A stretch of DNA of 64,000 nt from Microbacterium sp. Root166 (GCF_001427145.1 NZ_LMGL01000001.1:310823-374822); one strand, 5' to 3'; positions 24,077 to 33,121 are shown, numbered from the stretch's first letter. Translations and numbers: made by a program. The notes: generated by a model from the sequence alone, not told the origin.

Positions 24077-25885
24077 TCAGACGCCGCCGCCGCCTCCCCC
24101 GCCACCGCCGCCGCCCGCTGACCCGCCGCCGCTCGAGCCGCCAGAGGTCGATGAGGACGACGCCGTGCTCGCCGAGAGCGTCGAGATGCCCGACGAGAAC
24201 GCCGCGGCGTCGAATCCGCTCGAGCCGACGTACCAGCCGGGATTCGAGCCGGGGCCGTAGAGGACGGCGAGCTCCCGCGCCCACTCCTTCTCCTGCCCGA
24301 AGACGACGGCGTACGGCAGGAGCGTCTCGTACAGCCGCAGCATGACGCGCGGATCGTTCGTGTCGACCGGCATCCGCTCCGCACCTGCGGGTGACTGGAG
24401 CATGCGGATGCGGTCGGCCTCGGCCCACTCGATGAACTCCTTGAGCCCGGCGAGGTGGTCCCGCGTCTCGGCTCCCTTGGCCGTGAGCGGCTTGCGCGAG
24501 ACCAGACCTATGACCACGATCGTCGCGATGCCCGATCCGACGATGAGCGCGATCGGCACCAGTGCGAAGACGCCGTTCTCGAGTGCGGCGATGCCGAACA
24601 CGAAGATCAGGACCGTCGCCGCGATCGCGGCCAGCAGCGGCCAGACGCGCACCCGGGCGGGCACTTCACGGCGTAGGCCGCGGTTGACCAACTCCTGGTT
24701 CGCCGCCTTCAGGATCGACTGGGCGGCGGACGAGAACCGCGTGTCGGAGCGCCCGAACTCGAACTCCTCGCCCGGCCTGCCCGATGGGAAGAGGCCCTGC
24801 AGCAGCATCCTCCCGTCGCCGTCCGCACGTTCCGGGTTGATGAGGACGGCCTTGAGCTTGGTCCCGCCGAAGAACTTGCGCTCGCCTTCGACGATGCGGA
24901 TGCTGCCGCCCACGGCCTGCTCGAGCACCTCCGCCGGGATCGCCTTGGTCGTCAGGCCCAGGAGCACCGCGCTCTCAAGGGCGTCGACGGCGAGCGGCGG
25001 TGTGTACTCGGCGATGATCGTCGGCCGGCCGGGCTCGTCACGCAGCCACCGCGTCCTGGCGACGCTCGCGAACACGATGGCTCCGGCGAGGCAGAGAGCG
25101 GCGAGCGCCTGCAGCCAGCCCCACACCGAGGCGAAGTACGACGAGTCGAACGGCGTGAACGTCCCCTGCTCGAAGCCCACGGCGATGGTCATGGTCTGGA
25201 AGGGCAGGACGTTGGCGGCGGATGCCTCGACAGACGCGCCATCGGCCGAGATCTGGCACGACTGGGTGGAGCCCTCGTACCCCACGTAGCAGGCTTCGGC
25301 GCCGGTGAGGGCTTCGGCGAGGTCAGGGCTCATCGTGACGCGGGCCGTGACACGGCCGAAGCTCTGCGGCCACTCGGTGCCGTTGACGTTCCAGTAGAAC
25401 TCGTCCGAGCCGGTGTCCGTGAAGAACCGGGTCACGTTCTCGAGCGTGTAGGTGAACACGTACGTCTGCCTGCCGTGGACGAAGTCGCCGGCCCGCGAGG
25501 TCATGACGTAGTAGTCCTCGTCCTCCTCTGCCTCGGCCTCGCGCTGCCTTCCCTCGCCGTCGGTGATCGACACCAGTTGCGGCCGTACCGGGGCGCCGAG
25601 GTAGGAATCGGGGATGCTGCGACGCATGCCGCGGTTCTGGTCGAACTCCGGGAACAGGGCGACGAAGGTCTCCACCACCGTCAGCGTGCTCGTGCCGTCC
25701 TCGGCGGTGCCGAGCTGATACTCGACGTCGAGGCTCTCGAAGGTGAAGTCCTCCACGCCGGCGTGCGCGGGCGCGGGCGGGAAGCCGGCGAACAGGAGGC
25801 CGGTGATCACGGCGACGACCGCGGCGACCCTCGCAGCCCAGGTCACCCGGCTCGTCGACACGGCCGGCGCGGAAGTCCCCATCAT
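24077..25885 (-). CDS. DUF2207 membrane protein
   Basis: A 602-residue membrane protein of the DUF2207 family. It has a signal peptide (ending PAHAGVEDF), an extracellular beta-rich domain (about 35-245, motif NRGMRRSIPDSYLG) and one membrane segment near residue 265. A cytoplasmic domain follows, then two more membrane segments near 420-465 and a C-terminal Gly/Ser tail ending in a run of glycines. Such Gly-rich tails are usual for this family. The function is not established. The ATG at 25885 lies seven bases after TAGGCT on the minus strand (leaderless pattern). It is divergent from a MarR gene only 44 bases away, which may regulate it. Confidence 0.88.
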   Translation of the reverse strand: MMGTSAPAVSTSRVTWAARVAAVVAVITGLLFAGFPPAPAHAGVEDFTFESLDVEYQLGTAEDGTSTLTVVETFVALFPEFDQNRGMRRSIPDSYLGAPVRPQLVSITDGEGRQREAEAEEDEDYYVMTSRAGDFVHGRQTYVFTYTLENVTRFFTDTGSDEFYWNVNGTEWPQSFGRVTARVTMSPDLAEALTGAEACYVGYEGSTQSCQISADGASVEASAANVLPFQTMTIAVGFEQGTFTPFDSSYFASVWGWLQALAALCLAGAIVFASVARTRWLRDEPGRPTIIAEYTPPLAVDALESAVLLGLTTKAIPAEVLEQAVGGSIRIVEGERKFFGGTKLKAVLINPERADGDGRMLLQGLFPSGRPGEEFEFGRSDTRFSSAAQSILKAANQELVNRGLRREVPARVRVWPLLAAIAATVLIFVFGIAALENGVFALVPIALIVGSGIATIVVIGLVSRKPLTAKGAETRDHLAGLKEFIEWAEADRIRMLQSPAGAERMPVDTNDPRVMLRLYETLLPYAVVFGQEKEWARELAVLYGPGSNPGWYVGSSGFDAAAFSSGISTLSASTASSSSTSGGSSGGGSAGGGGGGGGGGGV

Positions 25886-25929
25886 GCGCCTCAGCCTAGG
25901 GGTCGCGCATTGGTCGTAATCTTGTCGCT

Positions 25930-26370
25930 ATGACCGACCGTCGCCTCGCCATCGATGCCTGGGAGAGCCTCTTCCGCGCGCAGCACGAGGTGTTCGGCGA
26001 CATCAGCCAGGACTTCCACGAAGACACGCTCAATCAGGCGGAGTACGACGTGCTCCTCACCGTCACCCGCGCGGACGACATGACCGCTCGCCTGCGTGAC
26101 GTCACGGCGAACATGCTGATCAGCCAGCCGAGCGTTTCGCGTCTCGTGGACCGCATGGTCTCGCGCGGCCTGATCGACAAGTGCGCCGATCCCGAAGACG
26201 GCCGCGGCGCGCTGGTGAAGGCGACGGATGCCGGGGCCTCTCTCTTCCGCAAGCTCGCGAGCGCGCACGGCCGCGTCATCGCCGAGCGGATGTCGCTGCT
26301 CAGCGACGACGAGCTGACCCAGCTGCGCGACCTCACCCTCAAGCTGCGCAAGCACCGCCCGGAGTGCTGA
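25930..26370 (+). CDS. MarR-family transcriptional regulator
   Basis: A 146-residue regulator with a winged helix. The recognition helix region is LRDVTANMLISQPSVSRLVDRM and the wing is around CADPEDGRGALVKAT. TAATCT ends seven bases before the ATG with no Shine-Dalgarno, so translation is probably leaderless. It is divergent from the DUF2207 gene with a very short spacer, suggesting autoregulation and control of that gene. Its 3' end overlaps the convergent TOPRIM gene by 32 bases, so no room is left for terminators on either side. Confidence 0.9.
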   Translation: MTDRRLAIDAWESLFRAQHEVFGDISQDFHEDTLNQAEYDVLLTVTRADDMTARLRDVTANMLISQPSVSRLVDRMVSRGLIDKCADPEDGRGALVKATDAGASLFRKLASAHGRVIAERMSLLSDDELTQLRDLTLKLRKHRPEC

Positions 26371-26866
26371 GACCGCGCCTTGGTGACGCCACGACTGCTC
26401 GGATGAGGTCTGCGAGCGGCGCGGGCACCCGGTCGAGGGGCATCGCAGCGGCGAGAAGACCCGCGTAGCGAAGCTTGTTCCCACTCCTCCCGCCGAAGAA
26501 GCGCTCAAGCTGCGCCTCGACGGAGCGACCACGCTGCGCCGGCTGATTCTGGAGACGCCGGAAGGACTCGAGCTCTCCCTGCTCAGCGATGACGGCTTCG
26601 ACCGCGTCGACACCGAGCGCTCGGACGAGCTCGCCTTCCAGATCGGGGTCGCACACGTAGACCCGCTCGATCACGCGCTCGAACAACGCCCGCTCGTTGG
26701 CGTCGACCAATCCCACGACGCTATGATCGCTCAGTCCGGAGATCGCTCGACGCGCCCCGCTCGCACCACCGACCGTCACGATCCTCGGAAGTTCAACTCC
26801 CATACGCGCGCCGAGGATCTCGAGCGCGACGCGATCGCTCTCACCTTCGACGATGATGACCGTCAT
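26339..26866 (-). CDS. Stand-alone TOPRIM domain protein (OLD-like)
   Basis: A 175-residue protein that begins directly with a TOPRIM fold: IIVEGESDRVALEIL carries the catalytic Glu, GLVDANE stands for the Asp motif and CDPDLEGELVRALG follows. In OLD-family nucleases this domain follows an ABC-type ATPase; here it stands alone. The C-terminal part is helical and Arg-rich (FFGGRSGNKLRYAGLLAAAM), typical of the TOPRIM-associated region in such short actinobacterial proteins. The ATG lies three bases after the stop of an ABC permease gene, so it is the third gene of that operon. Nuclease activity is possible but unproven. Confidence 0.75.
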   Translation of the reverse strand: MTVIIVEGESDRVALEILGARMGVELPRIVTVGGASGARRAISGLSDHSVVGLVDANERALFERVIERVYVCDPDLEGELVRALGVDAVEAVIAEQGELESFRRLQNQPAQRGRSVEAQLERFFGGRSGNKLRYAGLLAAAMPLDRVPAPLADLIRAVVASPRRGLSTPGGACAA

Positions 26867-26869
26867 CGG

Positions 26870-27604
26870 CTACGGCGTGCGGCGTCGCAGCGTCAGCGAA
26901 GCGAGGATCAGCGCGCCGACGAGGAAGGCGGCGACGATCAGCAGCGGGCCGTACACGTCCCATCCCTCGTCTCCCGCGGTGACGGCGGTGATCGCGTCGA
27001 TGGCGTAGCTCAACGGCAGCCAGTCCGAGATCGCGTACAGCGCCGGCGGCATGTCCTCGCGAGGCATGAAGAGCCCGCCCAGCAGGATCTGCGGGAAGAC
27101 GATGAGCGGCATGAACTGCACAGCCTGGAACTCCGTCCGGGCGAATGCGCTCGCGAGCAGACCCAGAGCCATGCCGAGGACAGCGTCGGTGACGGCGACG
27201 AGGCCCAGCTGCCACACCGGCCCCTCGGTCTCGAGCCCGCACACCCACACCGCGAACGACACCGTCACGACGGCCTGCAGCATCGCCATCTGCCCGAACG
27301 CGATCGCGTAGCCGACGATGAAGTCAGCCTTGCCGAGCGGGGTCGTCATCAGTCGCTCCAGCGTGCCGGACCGGCGTTCGCGCAGCGTCGTGATCGACGT
27401 GATGAGGAACATGATGATGAACGGGAACAGGGCAAGGATCGGCGGCCCGTAGATGTCGAACACGCCCTCCTGTTCGCTGAACAGCCAGGCGAACAGGCCG
27501 ACGAGAAGGCTCGGCGCGACGAGCATCAGCGCGATCGAGCGCGGGTCGTGCGTCAGCTGACGCAGGATGCGCGTCGCCGTGGCGAGCATGCGAGTGCCGT
27601 TCAT
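26870..27604 (-). CDS. ABC-2 type exporter permease
   Basis: A 244-residue membrane protein with about six hydrophobic segments of the ABC-2 (DrrB-like) group. The conserved stretch RERRSGTLERLMTTPLGKADFIVGY is seen in the first cytoplasmic loop, and GGLFMPREDMPPALYAISDWLPLSYAIDAI near the C-terminus is typical of this group. Its ATG overlaps the TGA of the ATPase gene (ATGA). With the ATPase it forms an efflux pump whose substrate is unknown. Confidence 0.9.
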   Translation of the reverse strand: MNGTRMLATATRILRQLTHDPRSIALMLVAPSLLVGLFAWLFSEQEGVFDIYGPPILALFPFIIMFLITSITTLRERRSGTLERLMTTPLGKADFIVGYAIAFGQMAMLQAVVTVSFAVWVCGLETEGPVWQLGLVAVTDAVLGMALGLLASAFARTEFQAVQFMPLIVFPQILLGGLFMPREDMPPALYAISDWLPLSYAIDAITAVTAGDEGWDVYGPLLIVAAFLVGALILASLTLRRRTP

Positions 27605-28383
27605 TCGCCGGCCTCTTCTCGCGCTTCGCGCCGGCTGGCCGGATGCCGATCGGCGGCGCCGGCGACATCGCGCTCGATGAGCGTGAGGAACGCGGCATCC
27701 GGATCCGTCGCCCCGGTCTCGGCGAGCAGGCCGTCCGGAGTCGTGTCGGCGATGATGCGCCCGGCCCGCATCAGGATCAGCCGGTCGCAGCGGAGCGCCT
27801 CGTCCATCACGTGACTGCTGACGATGATCGTCGCGCCGGTCGCCGACAGCCCGCGGAACAGCTCCCAGAGCTCGGCGCGCAGCACCGGGTCGAGCCCGAC
27901 CGTCGGCTCGTCGAGCACCAGCAGCTCAGGGCTTCCCAGCATGGCGACCGCGAGCGAGACGCGGCTCTCCTGCCCGCCGCTGAGCGAGTCCACCGTCTGA
28001 CGCGCCTGGCCGCTGAGCCCCACCTGCTCGATCACCCGATCGACGTCGGAGCGAGGTGCGCCGATGATGCGCGCGAAGTACCGCAGGTTCTGCTCGATGG
28101 TGAGATCGCCGTAGACGGAGGCGGCCTGCGTGTCGTAGGCGACGCGGCGCCGCTGCACGGCTGTACCCGCCGGGGCACCGAGCACGGTGACGGTGCCGCC
28201 CGCGACCTTCTGAACCCCGACGATCGAGCGCATCAGCGTGGTCTTGCCGCACCCCGACGGCCCCATCAGCCCGGTGATCTGACCCTGCGGGATGTCGAAG
28301 TCGAGGCTCGTGAACACCTCGGTCGTGCCGCGGCGCACGTGCAGTCCGCGCACTTCGACGGCGTTGCCGGAGGATTTATTCAT
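27601..28383 (-). CDS. ABC-2 type exporter ATP-binding protein
   Basis: A 260-residue ATPase of the DrrA/ABC-2 group with Walker A (GPSGCGKTT), signature (SLSGGQESRVSLAVAML), Walker B (LLVLDEPTVGLD) and the H-loop in IIVSSHVMDE. MNKSSGN at 28383 is the chosen start. A promoter (TTGACC-N17-AATAAT) places transcription initiation within a few bases of this ATG. A perfect seven-base inverted repeat (28378-28395) covers the start codon and the -10 end. The TetR gene about 350 bases upstream on the same strand is the likely repressor. This is the first gene of ATPase-permease-TOPRIM. Confidence 0.92.
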   Translation of the reverse strand: MNKSSGNAVEVRGLHVRRGTTEVFTSLDFDIPQGQITGLMGPSGCGKTTLMRSIVGVQKVAGGTVTVLGAPAGTAVQRRRVAYDTQAASVYGDLTIEQNLRYFARIIGAPRSDVDRVIEQVGLSGQARQTVDSLSGGQESRVSLAVAMLGSPELLVLDEPTVGLDPVLRAELWELFRGLSATGATIIVSSHVMDEALRCDRLILMRAGRIIADTTPDGLLAETGATDPDAAFLTLIERDVAGAADRHPASRREAREEAGE

Positions 28384-28395
28384 CACACGATGAAT
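28378..28395. promoter_or_regulatory. TetR-type operator across the ABC exporter start codon
   Basis: Perfect palindrome ATTCATC-ACAC-GATGAAT. It includes the start codon of the ATPase gene (28381-28383) and reaches the last bases of the -10 box. A seven-base arm with a four-base spacer is typical for TetR-family repressors, one of which is encoded nearby. Confidence 0.75.
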
Positions 28396-28422
28396 TATTC
28401 GCCCGCGCGAGCCTGCGGTCAA
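28394..28422 (-). promoter_or_regulatory. Promoter of the ABC exporter operon
   Basis: On the minus strand TTGACC (28422-28417), 17 bases and AATAAT (28399-28394). The expected start of transcription is about three bases before the ATG at 28383, giving a near-leaderless mRNA. The -35 box begins only five bases after the stop codon of the upstream DUF4287 gene. Confidence 0.65.
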
Positions 28423-28427
28423 GGCCT

Positions 28428-28718
28428 CTAGGAGTCGGGGTTGGTCGCCTTGCCGTCCAGCCAGAGCGTGTCGGAGGCATCGGAGTGGGCCGTGCCGGTG
28501 CCGACGTGCTTCGAGCTGATCTTGTCGCCCTTCGTGATCACATGCACCAGCGCCATCGCGTGACCGCGCCCCAGCCCGTAGTCCTCGGCCAGCCAGCTCA
28601 CGATCTCACCGGACTTCGTGCCCGGCCCGAAGCCCTTCTCGGACGCGAGGTCGACGAACTGGCGGGGGGTCAGCCCCGTCTTCTCCTCGATGTTGTCGAG
28701 GTATGCCTGGAACGTCAT
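28428..28718 (-). CDS. DUF4287 domain protein
   Basis: A 96-residue protein of the DUF4287 family, opening TFQAYLDNIEEKTGLTPRQFVDLA and containing GEIVSWLAEDYGLGRGHAMALVH, both conserved in this family. The ATG at 28718 is preceded by GGAG and AGGAG sites. It begins 16 bases after the stop of the tetR gene, so the two form an operon. The family is often found beside transport or stress genes, but no function is established. Confidence 0.88.
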   Translation of the reverse strand: MTFQAYLDNIEEKTGLTPRQFVDLASEKGFGPGTKSGEIVSWLAEDYGLGRGHAMALVHVITKGDKISSKHVGTGTAHSDASDTLWLDGKATNPDS

Positions 28719-28734
28719 AGGTCTCCGTCTCCTC

Positions 28735-29343
28735 TTACTCGTACAGGTAGCGCTGGATGGTGGGCGCGACGCGCGACACAAGATCGTCGACGGATGCCTC
28801 GGCCAGCGCCGGCAGCTTCAGCACGTATCTCGCGATCAGCATGCCCGCGACCTGCGACGCGACGAGGGATGCTCGCAGCTCGGCATCCGGCACGTCGAGG
28901 GACCGGGCGATCCGCGAGAGCAGCTCCCGAGAGAGGAAGCCCGCGAGCAGCGGCGTCGTGAGCTTGTTGCCGAGGGCCGCCCGCATGAGCACCACTCCGC
29001 GGCGTCGCACCTCGGGCTGCTCCCACGCGCCGAGGACGAACCGCATGATCCGCTCGCCGACCTCCTCGCGAGGACCGGCCAGGATCTCGGGGAGGGCGAG
29101 GTCGGGCCGCATCGGGGCGCCGATGGCCGCGCCGAACAGGTCGGCCTTCGTGCCGAAGTGGTGGTGGACGAGCGCGGAGTCCACCCCGGCCCGTGCCGCG
29201 ATACCTCGAATGGTGGCGCCTTCGTAGCCGGCGTCGGCGAACTCGTCGATCGCGGCCGCCATGATGCGCTCGCGGGCGTCGGACTCCCCCGCGCGCGGCC
29301 GACCGCGACGCCGCTTCGGCGCAGGCATGACGTACTCGACCAC
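28735..29343 (-). CDS. TetR-family transcriptional regulator
   Basis: A 202-residue regulator with a basic N-terminus (PKRRRGRPRAG) and the helix-turn-helix IRGIAARAGVDSALVHHHFGTKADLF. The C-terminal domain is of the type seen next to DrrAB-like exporters. The GTG at 29343 is used; an ATG at 29328 is an alternative, and neither has a clear Shine-Dalgarno. Downstream on the same strand are DUF4287 and an ABC-2 exporter whose start codon lies inside a palindrome. Repression of that exporter is the natural inference. Confidence 0.88.
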   Translation of the reverse strand: MVEYVMPAPKRRRGRPRAGESDARERIMAAAIDEFADAGYEGATIRGIAARAGVDSALVHHHFGTKADLFGAAIGAPMRPDLALPEILAGPREEVGERIMRFVLGAWEQPEVRRRGVVLMRAALGNKLTTPLLAGFLSRELLSRIARSLDVPDAELRASLVASQVAGMLIARYVLKLPALAEASVDDLVSRVAPTIQRYLYE

Positions 29344-29377
29344 GGGGTCAGCCTACGACCGTGGTGCATGATGAGGC

Positions 29378-30571
29378 ATGCCCTTCGGGATGACCCGCGA
29401 CGTGATGCGTCCACCGGATTCGCCGCGCACGGATCGCGTGACCTACGTCGAGCTGTTCTTCGACCTGGTGTTCGTGTTCGCGCTGACGCAGCTGTCGGCC
29501 TATCTGTACGACAATCAGAGCGGCCTGGGTGCGCTCGAGGGCGTCATCATGGTGTGCGCCCTGTGGTGGGCGTGGGTGTCGACCACCTGGGTGACCAACT
29601 GGCTCGATCCGGTGAAGCTCCCCGTGCGGGGCGCGGTGATCGCTCTCGCGTTCGTCGCCCTGGTGATCAGCGTGTCGATCGCCGAGGCGTTCGGCGACCG
29701 GGCGTGGGCGTTCGCCATCGCGTACGTCGTGCTGCAGGTCGGCCGGACCGGCTTCATCGTGTGGGCGATCGCGCGCCACGATCGCGCGGTGTCGAAGGAC
29801 TTCACTCTGGTCCTCATCTGGACCGTCGCCGGAGGCGCTCTGTGGATCGTCGGGGCCCTCCTGCCGCTCCCGTGGCAGCTCCCCCTCTGGGCCGCTGCGC
29901 TCGGCCTCGAGCTGCTGGGAACCGTCCTCGGGTTCCCTGTGCCGGGCCGAGGCCGGGTGCTCATCGGAGCCTGGGACCTGTCGGGTCCGCACATCGCCGA
30001 GCGCACCGCGCTTTTCGTGCTCATCACCCTCGGCGAAGGGCTGCTGGTCACCGGCTTCGCCTTCGCCGCGAAGGAGTCCTCGCCCGAGACGATCATCGCC
30101 CTCGCCGCCGCGTTCGTCGCCGCGGCCGCGACTTGGTGGATCTACTTCGACCACGGCGAGCGGATGGGGTCCGAGGCCATCGAAGCGTCGGACGAACCCG
30201 GACGCCTCGCGCGGACGGCCTACACGTGGGTTCACCTCGCCATCGTGGGCGGCCTGGTCCTGGTGAGCGTCGGCGACAAGGAGGCCCTCTCGCACCCGCA
30301 CGAGCACGGGGTGGCTCCGACCCTCGTCGTGCTGGGCGGTCCGCTCCTCTTCCTCGTCGGCACGGTGCTGTTCCGCTGGGTGCTCGACCAGCGCTGGGCC
30401 CGCGCACAGCTGGCGGGCGTCGTCGCGCTCGCGGTGCTGATCACCGCCGCGCTGCTGTGGGTCCCGCTCGATGCGCTGACCCTGTCGGTCGCGGCATCCC
30501 TCGTGCTGGTCGGAGTCACGATCGGCGAGACCGTGGGCCGCCTGCGCCGAGGCCGACGCAGCGGCGGCTGA
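29378..30571 (+). CDS. ltrA: Low-temperature-requirement protein A family membrane protein
   Basis: A 397-residue integral membrane protein with about eleven hydrophobic segments and the family's landmarks YVELFFDLVFVFALTQLS near the N-terminus and ERTALFVLITLGEGLL in the middle. LtrA was named from a Listeria mutant unable to grow in the cold; the biochemical activity is unknown. MPFGMTRDVM is the chosen start, and ATGs close together make it slightly uncertain. It is divergent from the tetR gene with 34 bases between starts. Confidence 0.88.
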   Translation: MPFGMTRDVMRPPDSPRTDRVTYVELFFDLVFVFALTQLSAYLYDNQSGLGALEGVIMVCALWWAWVSTTWVTNWLDPVKLPVRGAVIALAFVALVISVSIAEAFGDRAWAFAIAYVVLQVGRTGFIVWAIARHDRAVSKDFTLVLIWTVAGGALWIVGALLPLPWQLPLWAAALGLELLGTVLGFPVPGRGRVLIGAWDLSGPHIAERTALFVLITLGEGLLVTGFAFAAKESSPETIIALAAAFVAAAATWWIYFDHGERMGSEAIEASDEPGRLARTAYTWVHLAIVGGLVLVSVGDKEALSHPHEHGVAPTLVVLGGPLLFLVGTVLFRWVLDQRWARAQLAGVVALAVLITAALLWVPLDALTLSVAASLVLVGVTIGETVGRLRRGRRSGG

Positions 30572-30617
30572 CCCGGCTGCGGCGGACGCGGCATCCGCTC
30601 ACCCGTCGTTCAGCGGG

Positions 30618-32216
30618 TCAGCACTCGATCACATTGACCGCGAGACCGCCCTCGCTGGTCTCCTTGTACTTCGTCGACATGTCGATGCCGGTCTGGCGCA
30701 TGGTCTCGACGACCGTGTCGAGCGACACGTAGTGCGAGCCGTCGCCGCGGAGCGCGAGCCTGGCCGCCGTGACCGCGGTCGAGGCCGCGATGGCGTTTCG
30801 CTCGATGCACGGGATCTGGACGAGACCGCCGACGGGGTCGCACGTGAGTCCGAGGTGGTGCTCCATCGCGATCTCGGCGGCGTTCTCGATCTGGCGGTTT
30901 GTCCCGCCCATGACGGCGGTCAGCCCTCCTGCGGCCATCGCGCACGCCGAGCCGACCTCGGCCTGGCAGCCGCCCTCGGCGCCCGAGATGGAGGCGTTCG
31001 CCTTGAAGAGCGACCCCAGCGCCGTGGCCGTGAGCAGATAGCGACGGATGCCGCGCCTCCGGTTCGCCTCGGCGACCAGGGGTTCGTCCAGGCCGGCGTC
31101 GGCGGCCGGCGCGACCTCGCCGCCGAAGCCGAGGAGCGCACTGCCCACGAGCTCGCCGTACGGGGTCACCGCGTTGCCCGCGCCGAGGCCGGAGTCGGCC
31201 ATGAACCGCCACCAGTACATCGCCACGGCCGGCACGATGCCGGCGGCGCCGTTGGTCGGCGCCGTGACGACACGGCCGCCCGAGGCGTTCTCCTCGTTGA
31301 CGGCGAGCGCGAATGCGCCGAGCCACTCGCCGGGCAGCTCACGGCGGCCCTCGGCCTCGGCGTCGTCCAACTGTGCGCGGATGGCACCGGCGCGCCGCTT
31401 GACCTGCAGCATGCCGGGCAGGACGCCGTCGGCGTGCAGGCCCGCCTCGACGCAACCGGCCATCGCGTCCCAGATCGCGTCGAGTCCGGCGGCGATCTCC
31501 TCGTCGGAACGCAGGGCCTGCTCGTTGCGGCGGGCGAGCTCGGCGATCGTGAGGCCGTGCTCATCGCACAGCGCGAGAAGCTCTTCGGCGCTGCCGAAGT
31601 CGAGCGGGAAGCCGTGGGCCTGCACGCGCGGCGGCTCGCCGTCGCGGCGGATGAAGCCGCCGCCGACGGAGTAGTACGTCTCCCGCAGAACGAGGTCGGC
31701 GTCATCGACGGGCACGGCTCGGCTCGGCACAGCCAGTGCGAAGGCGGTTCCGGTCTCTCGTAGGAGGGGCGCGGATCCCGTCAGCGACCGCGCCGGACCG
31801 GCATCCGATGTCGTCCATGCCTCGAGCGTCATGGCATTGGGGTGCCCCGGCAGCCGGGTGCGCGGCTCGAAGGCGATGTCGGCCCGCGAGAACGGGACTG
31901 GACGGGTTCCGCCGAGCATCAGCTCGCGGCCGTCGGTCCACGCGCTCCAGGCCGAGCGCACGGCATCCGGGTCCACGCTCTCGGGCGCCTCCCCGCGCAG
32001 CCCCGCCACGATCGCGTCGGGAGTTCCGTGGCCGATCCCGGTCGCTCCGAGTGAGCCGTACAGCGTGCAGGTCACCCGAGCCACACGATCGAGAAGGCCC
32101 TCAGCACGCAGGCGCGCGACGAAGTCGAGGGCGGCCCGCATGGGTCCGACCGTATGGGAGCTCGAGGGTCCTACACCGATGGAGAACAGCTCGAACGCCG
32201 AGACGTAGGCGCTCAC
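30618..32216 (-). CDS. sdaA: L-serine ammonia-lyase (Fe-S dehydratase) with internal insertion
   Basis: Single-chain L-serine dehydratase converting serine to pyruvate and ammonia. It has the N-terminal beta domain ([13 protein letters not shown]) and the C-terminal catalytic domain. Cys417, Cys459 and Cys470 have the spacing of the three [4Fe-4S] ligands known in this enzyme (42 and 11 residues apart). At 532 residues it is about 70 longer than usual. The main extra piece is residues 339-392, inserted between YWWRF and [18 protein letters not shown] box lies six bases before the GTG start, and a GGAGGA stretch also overlaps there. It is monocistronic. Confidence 0.92.
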   Translation of the reverse strand: MSAYVSAFELFSIGVGPSSSHTVGPMRAALDFVARLRAEGLLDRVARVTCTLYGSLGATGIGHGTPDAIVAGLRGEAPESVDPDAVRSAWSAWTDGRELMLGGTRPVPFSRADIAFEPRTRLPGHPNAMTLEAWTTSDAGPARSLTGSAPLLRETGTAFALAVPSRAVPVDDADLVLRETYYSVGGGFIRRDGEPPRVQAHGFPLDFGSAEELLALCDEHGLTIAELARRNEQALRSDEEIAAGLDAIWDAMAGCVEAGLHADGVLPGMLQVKRRAGAIRAQLDDAEAEGRRELPGEWLGAFALAVNEENASGGRVVTAPTNGAAGIVPAVAMYWWRFMADSGLGAGNAVTPYGELVGSALLGFGGEVAPAADAGLDEPLVAEANRRRGIRRYLLTATALGSLFKANASISGAEGGCQAEVGSACAMAAGGLTAVMGGTNRQIENAAEIAMEHHLGLTCDPVGGLVQIPCIERNAIAASTAVTAARLALRGDGSHYVSLDTVVETMRQTGIDMSTKYKETSEGGLAVNVIEC

Positions 32217-32320
32217 TCCTCCAGCGTACGCTCCCGCGGGTGCAGACTGCGCGTCAGATCAGACGGCACATCATCAGGATGCCGCAGCCGACCGCCACTT
32301 GGCGGGCACTCTGCTCGTCC

Positions 32321-33121
32321 TCAGTGACCGCCGGTGAAGAAGTCGACCGCAGCCTGACGGAAGACCCGTGAGCCGGGGGCGTTGAAGTGGTGTCGATCGG
32401 GCAGTTCCACGAAGTCGCCGTGCGGCGTGGCCGAGGCGAGAAGGCGCGACCGCTCGAGGATCGCGTCCTCGGATCCGGTCGCGAAGAGGATCCTCTGCTG
32501 CGGCGGGTGTGCGGGGTCGGGGTCGGCATCCCCCAGCCGCATCCCCTCGGCCAGCGCGACCAGCGCGCTGAGGTCATTTCCGGGAACGCGTTCGGCGAGG
32601 GTGACGTAGTTGCGCGTGACCTGATCCTCGACCGGCGTCCCGTGATCGGCGTAGGCGCGAGCCTGTTCGAGCTGCAGCCGGGCCAGCGGACGGCCGTCGG
32701 GGATGCCGCCCAGCACCGCCCGCTCGACGTGCTCAGGCGCGCTGACCGCCAGCTGCCAGCCCACCCGGGCGCCGAGCGAGTAGCCGGCGTACAGCACGGT
32801 GTGGAGCAGATACGTGTCGAGCACGGCGACCAGGTCTGACGCGAGCGACTCCATGCCGTAGGCACGCGGGTCCGTCGGCTTCTCGCTCTGGCCGTGGCCC
32901 CGCTGGTCCACCCCGAGCACCCGGAACCCGGCACGCGTCAGATCGCGGACCCAGCCGGTGTTCACCCAGTTGTCACGGCAGCTCGACGCGAACCCGTGCA
33001 CGCACAGCACCGTCGGCGCGGCCTCGTCGCCCCACGAGTACGTGGCGACGCGATAGCCCTCCGGCGTCATCACGAACTGCGGTGCGGGCATCTCGGTGAG
33101 GGCGGGGATCGCGGCATCCAT
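32321..33121 (-). CDS. Alpha/beta-hydrolase
   Basis: A 266-residue cytoplasmic hydrolase. VLCVHGFASS is the oxyanion region, YAGYSLGARVG contains the nucleophile Ser, and the aspartate and histidine are expected in GSEDAIL and DRHHFNAPG. The ATG at 33121 is supported by GACAAT ending six bases upstream, the leaderless pattern; a GTG at 33136 is also in frame. The substrate is unknown; the family includes esterases, epoxide hydrolases and dehalogenases. It stands alone, and the stretch to the serine dehydratase start (32217-32320) shows no gene. Confidence 0.86.
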   Translation of the reverse strand: MDAAIPALTEMPAPQFVMTPEGYRVATYSWGDEAAPTVLCVHGFASSCRDNWVNTGWVRDLTRAGFRVLGVDQRGHGQSEKPTDPRAYGMESLASDLVAVLDTYLLHTVLYAGYSLGARVGWQLAVSAPEHVERAVLGGIPDGRPLARLQLEQARAYADHGTPVEDQVTRNYVTLAERVPGNDLSALVALAEGMRLGDADPDPAHPPQQRILFATGSEDAILERSRLLASATPHGDFVELPDRHHFNAPGSRVFRQAAVDFFTGGH

